Source: Nevskia soli DSM 19509 (lineage in GTDB: Bacteria > Pseudomonadota > Gammaproteobacteria > Nevskiales > Nevskiaceae). Taken from it: a stretch of DNA of 12,386 bases. The position numbers and the translations under genes were made by a program. Shown here in pieces: positions 5,824 to 12,386 of this stretch. The stretch's first letter is position 1, and every line of letters begins with the position of its first letter. Location of the stretch: positions 1 to 12,386 of the forward strand of contig NZ_JONR01000070.1 in the NCBI RefSeq assembly GCF_000711955.1, in the 5' to 3' direction. The notes under the pieces were generated by a model, which ran no database searches, was not told where the DNA came from, and was given only the letters and a program-made list of their open reading frames with translations.

Positions 5824-8052
5824 TTGAAAAGTCCTGTTGAGAAGTCCTACGGCGTGCTATGCAACGCGGCAAACTTCTGCGTGCGCAAGTGCAGGGACTT
5901 ACTCCGCCGCGGCATAAGTGCCCCGGAGCATCCTGCTTCAGGTTCGGCCCAGAGCGAAGAGCGATTCCGCTCCGCTTTTACCCACGCCTCGATCGGGATG
6001 GCGCTGGTTTCCCTGGATGGGCGGTGGCTGCAGGTCAACAAATCCCTCTCCGCCATGATGGGCTATTCGATGGAAGAGCTTCTGAAGACGGATTTCCAGA
6101 CGCTGACCCATCCGGATGACCTGCCTGCCGATCTGGAATACGTCAAGTGTCTCGTCGCCGGTGAGATTCAGTCCTATGTCATGGAAAAGCGCTACTTCCA
6201 TCGGGACCGCCACATCATTTGCGCCTCGCTCAGCGTTTCCATGGTACGCGACAGTGCAGGAAAGCCGCTGTATTTCATCTCTCAGATCGAAGACATAACG
6301 CAGAGAAAGCGGGCGGAAGAGGCGCTCAGGCACAGCGAGGCGCGCTTGTCCCTCGCCCTGGCGGCGGCCGGCCAAGGCACTTACGACGCCGACCTCGCGG
6401 CGGGCGGCGAAGTCAGCTTCAGCGCCGAATGCGCCACCATGCTCGGCTATGAATCCAGGGCATTCAAAAGATCCTTCGAGTCGCTGCAGACCATGGTGCA
6501 TCCCGAAGACTGGGCGGAGGCGGTGCAGGCAAGGCACCAATACCTGTCCGGCGACCGTGAGGAGTATCGGACCACATTCCGGGTCAGGACAGCTTCCGGC
6601 GGCTGGAAATGGGTGCTCTGTCTCGGCGCCATCGTCGAGCGCGATGCGCAAGGCCGGCCCTTGCGCCTGGTCGGGACCTACACCGACATCACGGAGCGCA
6701 AGGAACACGAGGATAGAATCGAATACCTTGCCACGCATGATGCGCTGACTGGACTGGCCAACAGAAACCTTCTCGACGATCGTTTGAACCAGGCCATTGC
6801 TCGGACCAACCGTACCGGGCGTTGCGTGCTGGCAGTCCTGTTCCTCGATCTGGATCGGTTCAAGGTGCTCAACGACTCGCTGGGCCACCAACTGGGCGAC
6901 CTGCTGATCAAGGAGGTCGCGGCGCGCCTGTGCAACAGTATGCGTAGCAGCGATACCGTCGCCAGACGCGGTGGCGACGAATTCGTGGTGCTGGTGGAGG
7001 GGCTCGCCGGGCCGGACGATGTGTTGCCCGTCGCGCAAAAGATTCAGGCGGCCATCGCCGAGCCGTTTGTCATAGCCGGGCACGAAATTTTCACCACCGT
7101 CACCATCGGCGCCACGATCTATCCCACCGACGGTGTGACCATCGAAAGGCTGCTGGCGAATGCCGACGGCGCGATGTACCGCGCCAAACTCGAAGGCGGC
7201 GGCGGCTTCGGCTTCTACACTGCGGAACTGGGACAACGCACGATTGAGCGCTTTACCATGGAACGGGCCCTCCGGCAGGCGCTCGACCGCAATGAGTTCG
7301 AGCTGTACTACCAGCCCCAGGTCCGGCTCGCCGACGGAAAGATCGTTGGGGTGGAGGCGCTGATCCGCTGGCATCAGCCGGAACTCGGCTTCGTCCTGCC
7401 TGCCCGCTTCATCCCGCTGGCCGAGGACACCGGCCTGATCGTCCCGATCGGAGAATGGGTGTTGCGAACGGCATCGGATCAGCTGGCGCGGTGGCGTACT
7501 CAGGGTCTGCCGGAGGTTCGCATGGCCGTCAATGCTTCCGCCCGCCAATTCTGGCAGGGCAGCCTGATCAAGGTCGTAAGAGAGCTGATGATCCAGGGAT
7601 CGTTCGATCCGAGCAACCTGGAGATCGAAGTCACCGAAAGCGTGATCATGCGGGATGTGGCGCAAACCATCCGGCTGCTGACCGCACTCAAGGATCTCGG
7701 CGTGTTGATCACCATCGACGATTTCGGAACAGGTTACTCGTCCCTGGCGTACCTGCGGCGCCTGCCCTTGCAGAGGCTCAAGATCGATCAGTCATTCGTT
7801 CACGAGATCGGCATCAGCCCGGGCGCCGACGAATTGGTAAGGCAGATCATCGATCTGGCGCATGCCATGGACCTGGTAGTCGTAGCCGAAGGGATCGAAA
7901 CCGCGGAACAGCTGAATCTATTGAAGCTCTGGAACTGCGATGAAGGCCAGGGACACTACTTTGCCCGGGCGATGAAAGCCGATGCGTGCCAGGCGCTCCT
8001 GGCTTCCGGGGGCTTCATCGTTCCGGAACATGCTGAACGTGTTGCAACTTGA
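5824..8052 (+). CDS. PAS-PAS-GGDEF-EAL c-di-GMP turnover protein
   Basis: The protein has 742 residues. The start is TTG at 5824: an in-frame TAG lies at 5812-5814, AGGA (5813-5816) sits 7 nt upstream, and the next ATG is inside the first PAS domain. Domains are PAS at about 46-160, PAS at about 172-292 (each ending in the typical DIT.RK / EDITQRK junction), GGDEF at about 300-465 and EAL at about 475-725. No transmembrane segment is seen, so it is cytosolic. The cyclase site GGDEF is intact (383-387), and the product-inhibition I-site RSSD (374-377) lies exactly five residues before it. The phosphodiesterase site is also complete: EAL (511-513), N570, TES (604-606), DDFGTGYSS (632-640), K653, D655 and E689. 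The final loop reads QGHYFARAM rather than the usual QGY...P. Both c-di-GMP synthesis and hydrolysis are therefore possible; which dominates cannot be read from sequence. It converges on the FIST-kinase-GGDEF operon with 42 bp between stop codons. Confidence 0.95.
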   Translation: MKSPVEKSYGVLCNAANFCVRKCRDLLRRGISAPEHPASGSAQSEERFRSAFTHASIGMALVSLDGRWLQVNKSLSAMMGYSMEELLKTDFQTLTHPDDLPADLEYVKCLVAGEIQSYVMEKRYFHRDRHIICASLSVSMVRDSAGKPLYFISQIEDITQRKRAEEALRHSEARLSLALAAAGQGTYDADLAAGGEVSFSAECATMLGYESRAFKRSFESLQTMVHPEDWAEAVQARHQYLSGDREEYRTTFRVRTASGGWKWVLCLGAIVERDAQGRPLRLVGTYTDITERKEHEDRIEYLATHDALTGLANRNLLDDRLNQAIARTNRTGRCVLAVLFLDLDRFKVLNDSLGHQLGDLLIKEVAARLCNSMRSSDTVARRGGDEFVVLVEGLAGPDDVLPVAQKIQAAIAEPFVIAGHEIFTTVTIGATIYPTDGVTIERLLANADGAMYRAKLEGGGGFGFYTAELGQRTIERFTMERALRQALDRNEFELYYQPQVRLADGKIVGVEALIRWHQPELGFVLPARFIPLAEDTGLIVPIGEWVLRTASDQLARWRTQGLPEVRMAVNASARQFWQGSLIKVVRELMIQGSFDPSNLEIEVTESVIMRDVAQTIRLLTALKDLGVLITIDDFGTGYSSLAYLRRLPLQRLKIDQSFVHEIGISPGADELVRQIIDLAHAMDLVVVAEGIETAEQLNLLKLWNCDEGQGHYFARAMKADACQALLASGGFIVPEHAERVAT

Positions 8053-8094
8053 AGGGCGGGAGCGCACCGGTAAAATCCTTCCGGGCCATTCGCT

Positions 8095-9267
8095 TCAATC
8101 GCTCGCCGCTGTTTCGATTTGCAGTTCGTGCTGATCTGGCAAGGCTCCAGGACCATTCGCCCTCCTGCCCATGACCCGATTGCGCCCCAGGCGCTTGGCC
8201 TCGTACAGGGCCGCGTCGGCGATTTCCACCAGCTGGTCGGCAGGAGCAACCGCAGACGGAACGATGGAGGTGATGCCGACGCTGATGGTGACAAAGCCAC
8301 GCTCGGCAGCTGCGTGCGGCTCGTTCAGCGCGGCGACTGCGGCGCAGACGCGCTGGGCGATTGCGTGGGTCGTGTCGTAGTCGGCACCGGGCAGAATGAC
8401 GGCAAATTCCTCCCCGCCATAGCGGGCAACCAGGTCCATGCTGCCGCGCGTGCCCCTCCCCAATTCCGAAGCGACCACGCGCAGGCAGGCGTCGCCGCCG
8501 ATGTGGCCATAGTGGTCGTTGTACTGTTTGAAGTGGTCGATATCGATCATCACCAGGCCAACCGGCTTTTGCGTGCGTTGCGCCCGCGTCCACTCGGCAT
8601 TGAGCGTATCGGCGAAGCGGCGGCGATTAGCCAGCCCGGTCAAGGGATCGGTGACGCTCAATTGTTCCAGTCTGGTTTCGAGCAGCTTGCGCTCGGCGAT
8701 CTCAGTCTGCAGCGCCTGGGTGCGCACGCGCACCGCCTCCTCCAGGGAGCTCATTTTCAGCTCGGCCTGCTGCGTCATTTCCCACTTCATGGTCAGGGCG
8801 CTGGCCAGCTGGTAGGCCTCTACGTTGTCAAACGGCTTTTTCAGGATCAGCAGCCGATCGCCGAGTTCGAGCTTTTCCGACATTTCCTCCCACGAATAAT
8901 CCGAATAGGCGGTGCACACCACCACCTGCAAGCGCGGGTCTTTCTGCCAGATGTGGGCGATGGTTTCGACGCCGTCCCAGCCCGGCGGCATGCGCATGTC
9001 GATGAACGCCATGGCGTAAGGCCGGTTGTCCCGCTGCGCCTGCTCGACGAGGGCGAAGCCTTCCTGCCCCTGGCATGCGCCATCGATCTGGAATTCAGGG
9101 TGGACGGGCCGCCCATCGACGTCACCGAACAGGGCGGCCTCGGCCCGGGACAATGCGCCATTGCCATCCAACCCCGCCCCCAGGATCTTTTTGAAATCCT
9201 CGATGATGGCCTCGTTGTCGTCGATGATCAGGACGCGGCGGTTCACCGTCGCAGCTTGCAGATTCAT
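8095..9267 (-). CDS. Response regulator with GGDEF output (diguanylate cyclase)
   Basis: The protein has 390 residues. The ATG at 9267 overlaps the stop of the kinase gene (ATGA), with GGAG 5 nt upstream. The N-terminal receiver has the acidic pair D16-D17, the phospho-acceptor D90 in FIDMRMP, T119 in VCTAY and K143/K144 in LILKKPF. The distance from D17 to D90 is about 73 residues against roughly 44 in CheY-like receivers, so there is an insertion of about 28 residues between helix 1 and strand 2. A coiled-coil linker (about 160-203, ending AERKLLETRLEQL) leads to a GGDEF domain (about 204-367) with an intact GGEEF (284-288). The inhibitory I-site is degenerate: GSMD (275-278) in place of RxxD, with an Arg one position earlier. 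It is the last gene of the operon and the expected target of the kinase next to it. Phosphorylation would promote dimerisation and c-di-GMP synthesis. Confidence 0.95.
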   Translation of the reverse strand: MNLQAATVNRRVLIIDDNEAIIEDFKKILGAGLDGNGALSRAEAALFGDVDGRPVHPEFQIDGACQGQEGFALVEQAQRDNRPYAMAFIDMRMPPGWDGVETIAHIWQKDPRLQVVVCTAYSDYSWEEMSEKLELGDRLLILKKPFDNVEAYQLASALTMKWEMTQQAELKMSSLEEAVRVRTQALQTEIAERKLLETRLEQLSVTDPLTGLANRRRFADTLNAEWTRAQRTQKPVGLVMIDIDHFKQYNDHYGHIGGDACLRVVASELGRGTRGSMDLVARYGGEEFAVILPGADYDTTHAIAQRVCAAVAALNEPHAAAERGFVTISVGITSIVPSAVAPADQLVEIADAALYEAKRLGRNRVMGRRANGPGALPDQHELQIETAASD

Positions 9268-10646
9268 ACAGACTCCCGTGCCGGTTGCAACGGCAGTTCC
9301 AGGGTGAAGATCGCGCCTTGTTGCGGGCCGTCGCTGTGCGCGGTCAGCGAACCGTCCATTTCCTTTGCGGCCAATGCGCCGCTGTGCAGGCCGAAGCCGT
9401 GGCCGGATTTGCGGGTGGTGAAGCCGTGATTGAAGATTTTCTTCATATTCTCCGGCTCTATGCCGACGCCGTTGTCGATAACCGAGATCCTGACGCGGCC
9501 GTCGGCGCTCGCCACCCGCACCGTCATGCGCTTGTCGGAGCGTCCGGAATCGTCACAGGCATGCTTGGCATTACGCAGCAGGTTCACCAGCACCTGCAGC
9601 ACCCGGTGCTTGTCGACCTTGATCGGCGGGACCTCGCCATATTCCCGAACAGTCTTAATACCGTGGCGGCTGCATGAGCCCTCATTCATGCGCAAGCTGT
9701 CTTCCACCAGGTCGATGACGCTTACGGTTTCGGTGATACCTGAAACCGTGGCATAGCTTTGCTGCATTGAAACGATCTTCTTGATATGGTCGATGTTGCC
9801 GCGCAGGGATTCGAGCTCCTTCAGCGTTGCTTCCTGGTCGGCGCGCAGATGTTCCGCGAGTTGCGCCAGGTAGCCGGGCACCAGCTTGCCTTTGGGGTCC
9901 TCGCTGAGGAATGCGCCCAGGTCCGCCTCGTGCTCCTGCAGCAGGGCCACGGCTCGCGCCAGGCCGGAAACCTTGGACTTTCTGACGTTGTCCGCCACCA
10001 GATTCGCGGAGACGTTGACGCTGTTGAGCACGTTGCCGACGTTGTGCAGGACGTTGGTGGCGATCTCGGCCATGCCGGCCTGGCGGGAGGCATCCGCGAG
10101 CTGATTGTGCATCTGCTCCAGCTTTGCTTCCGCACTCTTGCGCTCGGTGATGTTGCGCGCGATGGCGACAACCTGGTCCCGCAACAGCGGTACCAGGCGG
10201 ACTTCATGGTACGACTCGAGTCCCTTGGCACCTTCGGAATGTTCGATGCTGACCATCGACTTTTCGTCGATCACCCGCCGCAGGACCTCGGAGAAGCGAT
10301 CCCCTGAATATTTGAGCCAGCACTCCTGGATGCGCCTTCCCGACAACTCCTGCTGCGGCATTTCGCCGCCAGCTCCCGCCTTGACGGAAAGGATGGTGCC
10401 TTGATGATCGAGCCGGAACACCAAGTCGGGAATTGCCTGGAAGATCGCGCGGATTTCCGAGTTCGCCTCGAGCAATTCCTGCGAGCTCACTTCCAGCGAG
10501 CGCTCCATTAGTTCGCGATCGACCTCGAATTCCTTATAAGCACTATCGACGGCTGCGATGAAACCCTGCCATTCGGCGGGGATGTTGAAGTCACCGCCGA
10601 AGAAGCGTTTCAGCTGACGCTTCAGCAGGCTTTGTGTGGGGACCAT
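9264..10646 (-). CDS. Soluble PAS-domain sensor histidine kinase
   Basis: The protein has 460 residues. The ATG at 10646 lies 2 nt after the FIST gene stop, with a GAGG site about 8 nt upstream. No transmembrane segment is visible, so it is cytosolic. An N-terminal helical region (1-65, rich in charged residues, with LERSLEVSSQELLEAN-type heptads) precedes a PAS domain (about 66-168, from AIFQAIPDLVFRLD to NITERK). The phospho-acceptor is probably His201 in VLHNVGNVLNSV (199-210). The ATPase domain (about 340-455) has the N-box NLLRNAKHA (355-363), DNGVGI (391-396) and GHGFGLHSG (415-423). The H-box is unusual because Asn, not Glu/Asp, follows the His, and the region between H-box and ATPase is long and helical (about 210-310). 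Its partners are presumably the FIST protein upstream as sensor input and the overlapping response regulator downstream. It resembles NahK-type kinases in arrangement; orthology is not proven. Confidence 0.93.
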   Translation of the reverse strand: MVPTQSLLKRQLKRFFGGDFNIPAEWQGFIAAVDSAYKEFEVDRELMERSLEVSSQELLEANSEIRAIFQAIPDLVFRLDHQGTILSVKAGAGGEMPQQELSGRRIQECWLKYSGDRFSEVLRRVIDEKSMVSIEHSEGAKGLESYHEVRLVPLLRDQVVAIARNITERKSAEAKLEQMHNQLADASRQAGMAEIATNVLHNVGNVLNSVNVSANLVADNVRKSKVSGLARAVALLQEHEADLGAFLSEDPKGKLVPGYLAQLAEHLRADQEATLKELESLRGNIDHIKKIVSMQQSYATVSGITETVSVIDLVEDSLRMNEGSCSRHGIKTVREYGEVPPIKVDKHRVLQVLVNLLRNAKHACDDSGRSDKRMTVRVASADGRVRISVIDNGVGIEPENMKKIFNHGFTTRKSGHGFGLHSGALAAKEMDGSLTAHSDGPQQGAIFTLELPLQPARESV

Positions 10647-10648
10647 GA

Positions 10649-11818
10649 TCAGCCCTCGGCAAATGTGGTGATGGTCATGGTCTGGTTGTGCAGTTCGCTT
10701 TGCTCGCCGAGCGAGAATGGGGCGATTTCTCCATAGGAGTAGAAACCCGTCAGCACCGCCTGTTCGCCCAGTATTTCACGCACGCCTTCCACTTCCTCCT
10801 CGACACGCTGCTTGAGAACCAGCTTCCGGCCAACGCAGCTGATGAGTATGGCCAGCTCTGGAGCGACTGCCCCCGCCGCCTGGCGGCTGGCGCGGGCCGC
10901 GCCGATGGCGCCGTCGACCAGCCGCTCGACATTGGCCTTGGTTAGACGCGCATGGGCGCCTTCCGGAATATCCCCGGCGAAAGTCATGCTCTGCTCTTGT
11001 TCGTCCACCGCGAGGATGGTGCGTACCAACGGGGTTTCGCCAGGCTTGGTGCGCACGCTCAAGGGAAACAGCAGGCCGGTGGCCGGCAGGCCCTTGGCGT
11101 GCTCGCCCAGGTATTGCTTATACAGGCCCAGGGCGGGGCGGCCATCCAGCTCGAACAGGACATTTCCCTTCGAGCGCGTCACCAGCCGTTCGGGGCCGAA
11201 GGGATCCCAACCGCCAAGTGAGCCGAAGCCGACCTTCAGTCGGCTGCCATACAAGCCGACCACGGCGACGGCGCCTTTCTCCGCGGCGCCGCTCTTGAAG
11301 ACCAGGGTTTCGCCGAAGCGTGCACCGTCGCCGGCCAAGCCACCGGTCACGGCTACGCCCTCCGGCAGGTATTTCGTCAGGCCGCGCACCAGCGCGCTGC
11401 CGTTGACGCCGAGGCCATCGGAAAGTACCAGGACGTGGACCAGCTTTTGTTGCGGACCTCCGCCGAAGCCGTCGATCGAATGCGGCAGCTGCCGTGCCAG
11501 GAATTCACCCGCCTGCACGCTGTCGGGGTTGGCGTCCAAGCTGAACTGGGCGGTGCGCAATTGCGTATGCTCGAAATGGATCGCCGTGGCGACCATCGAG
11601 TCGTCAGCAACCTGGGTGCCGCAGATCTCTCCGGCGGTGGAGCAGCCGAGGATGTACGCAGAGGGGTAGAACTTGCGGATCGACTCCGCCAGGCTGGAGT
11701 CTCGCAATGCCGCCGTGGCGCCGAACAACAGCACCAGCTGTGCGGATTGCTCCAGCGGCACGCTGGAAGCGGGGCTCCAGCCGCGGCCCTGTGTCCAGCT
11801 TCTTTGTTCGGTTTTCAT
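10649..11818 (-). CDS. FIST-domain sensor protein (NosP-like)
   Basis: The protein has 389 residues. The start is the ATG at 11818, preceded by AGGTGG 7 nt upstream. The N-terminus MKTEQRSW fits the way this family commonly begins. A GTG at 11935 would add 39 Arg-rich residues with no family character. FIST_N covers about 28-220 (YILGCSTAGEI at 55-65, VTGGLAGDG at 157-165, GSLGGW at 199-204). FIST_C covers about 228-375 (CVGRKLVLKQR at 328-338, TGFYSYGEIAPF at 357-368), followed by LHNQTMTITTF. No signal peptide or membrane segment is seen, so it is cytosolic. FIST proteins are sensory; the characterised NosP proteins bind haem and nitric oxide and control a co-encoded histidine kinase. Here the FIST gene likewise comes first, directly before a kinase and a GGDEF regulator. 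The ligand, and whether haem is bound, cannot be decided from sequence. Confidence 0.92.
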   Translation of the reverse strand: MKTEQRSWTQGRGWSPASSVPLEQSAQLVLLFGATAALRDSSLAESIRKFYPSAYILGCSTAGEICGTQVADDSMVATAIHFEHTQLRTAQFSLDANPDSVQAGEFLARQLPHSIDGFGGGPQQKLVHVLVLSDGLGVNGSALVRGLTKYLPEGVAVTGGLAGDGARFGETLVFKSGAAEKGAVAVVGLYGSRLKVGFGSLGGWDPFGPERLVTRSKGNVLFELDGRPALGLYKQYLGEHAKGLPATGLLFPLSVRTKPGETPLVRTILAVDEQEQSMTFAGDIPEGAHARLTKANVERLVDGAIGAARASRQAAGAVAPELAILISCVGRKLVLKQRVEEEVEGVREILGEQAVLTGFYSYGEIAPFSLGEQSELHNQTMTITTFAEG

Positions 11819-11824
11819 GAGCAC

Positions 11825-11831
11825 GCCACCT
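11825..11831 (-). promoter_or_regulatory. Shine-Dalgarno site deciding the FIST gene start
   Basis: The minus strand reads AGGTGG about 7 nt before the ATG at 11818. It favours this start over the in-frame GTG at 11935. Confidence 0.6.
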
Positions 11832-11935
11832 GGCGGGTTGGCATGCTGACCGTTGCGTATCGCATTTCCTCGTCTCCTCCGAGCCACCGCTCGCTGCATA
11901 GATCCGGAGCTACATTGGCCCTGGATTGAGGCCAC

Positions 11936-12270
11936 TATGCTCCGAATATGACGAACAAATCATGTTGGCGGCCGAACGGCCCAAACCGGCAGAAGAACGA
12001 GGGGCGGTCGAATCGGAGTTCAGCGTGGCGAGGGAGCGCTCGAACCCTGTGATCGCGTGTTTGGCGCTACCGCTGGAAATCCCATCCAGATATTCGAATA
12101 CTTCTACAATTCCTCAATCGAGATCAATTCGCATTCCCTGAGTACTCAAAGGCTTTTGAGCGATGTGCTGCTACTTCTTCCCGCGAATATGCAGACGCGG
12201 GATGCAAGTGCCCGCTACGCCACATCTGGCGCGGTGGCCGCCCTGCAATCGAATATTGTGTACTGTCTAA
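11936..12270. other. Upstream region of the FIST operon, no gene seen
   Basis: This stretch lies upstream of the FIST-kinase-regulator operon and should contain its promoter. I find no convincing sigma-70 pair or -24/-12 element on the minus strand. Short open frames on both strands (for example plus 12057-12350 and minus 12124-12345) show no recognisable domain and cross each other. I annotate no gene here. Confidence 0.5.
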
Positions 12271-12386
12271 GAGCCTGTAACAGAATGAATCGCGCCTGCG
12301 ACGGCGGCCATTTTTGCGCAGTGCAAGTCGGACAGAGTGCGGCATGGTGATTCCATGGTGCGCTCTGGCCGGCGCAGCACTGCGCA
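12271..12386. mobile_element. Possible insertion-sequence or MITE end with nested inverted repeat
   Basis: At 12267-12270 the bases CTAA precede GAGCCTGTAACAGAATGAAT. CTAA is the kind of target that IS5-type elements duplicate, and a GAGCCTGT-like terminus is a common type of IS end. Inside, TGCGCAGTGC (12315-12324) returns as its exact reverse complement at 12377-12386, the last bases of the window. Between them, AGAG...CATGG and CCATG...CTCT form an inner imperfect inverted repeat. The fold could continue past the window, as expected for a palindromic MITE. No transposase frame is visible. The inverted repeat is certain; its identity as a mobile-element end is inference. Confidence 0.35.

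Noticed and set aside
5938..7665. 575-residue open frame on the minus strand
   Set aside because: It is antisense to the PAS-GGDEF-EAL gene, whose product has full motif support. The frame is open only because of GC-rich codon use.
8053..8094. Terminator between the two convergent c-di-GMP genes
   Set aside because: Only short CCGG-type matches are present; no stable stem with a T-tract on either strand.
8119..9429. 436-residue open frame on the plus strand
   Set aside because: It is antisense to the response regulator and the end of the kinase, with no domain of its own.
11819..11935. GTG start at 11935 for the FIST protein
   Set aside because: The added 39 residues are Arg-rich and unlike the family. 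The ATG at 11818 has a good AGGTGG site and the expected MKTEQ beginning.

Overview
The window comes from a high-GC Gram-negative bacterium, almost certainly a member of the Pseudomonadota and most likely a beta- or gammaproteobacterium. The evidence is an outer-membrane porin ending in Phe, a TonB/TolA-type energy-transducer protein, and c-di-GMP signalling proteins with PAS, GGDEF and EAL domains. A species cannot be named from the sequence alone.

Layout. (1) 1-950, plus strand: the C-terminal part of a phosphate-selective-porin-like (OprO/OprP type) beta-barrel protein. A very strong hairpin terminator at 967-1006 follows and is shared with the convergent unit. (2) 1044-3727, minus strand: a two-gene unit joined by an ATGA overlap. 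The first gene encodes a membrane-anchored TonB/TolA-like protein. The second encodes an exported protein with a formylglycine-generating-enzyme (FGE/SUMF1) fold, lacking the catalytic cysteines and fused to a long C-terminal region I do not recognise. (3) 3728-5823: about 2.1 kb of mixed composition with no convincing gene. It holds an AT-rich patch, a perfect 11-bp hairpin and a possible gene remnant. (4) 5824-8052, plus strand: a PAS-PAS-GGDEF-EAL protein starting at TTG. (5) 8095-11818, minus strand: a compact three-gene operon in the order FIST-domain sensor, PAS histidine kinase, and response regulator with a GGDEF output. (6) 11819-12386: upstream DNA with no clear gene. It ends in a long nested inverted repeat that runs to the window edge and may be the end of an insertion sequence or MITE.

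How the genes work together. The right half is a c-di-GMP signalling cluster. By comparison with the FIST-domain NosP/NahK pairs, the FIST protein is probably the ligand-sensing input that controls the soluble histidine kinase. The kinase would phosphorylate the receiver domain of the GGDEF protein and so set c-di-GMP synthesis. The convergent PAS-GGDEF-EAL protein has intact motifs for both synthesis and breakdown and could act on the same pool. In the left half, the TonB/TolA-like protein and the FGE-like protein probably form one envelope module of unknown function. This is the part of the window most likely to be undescribed.
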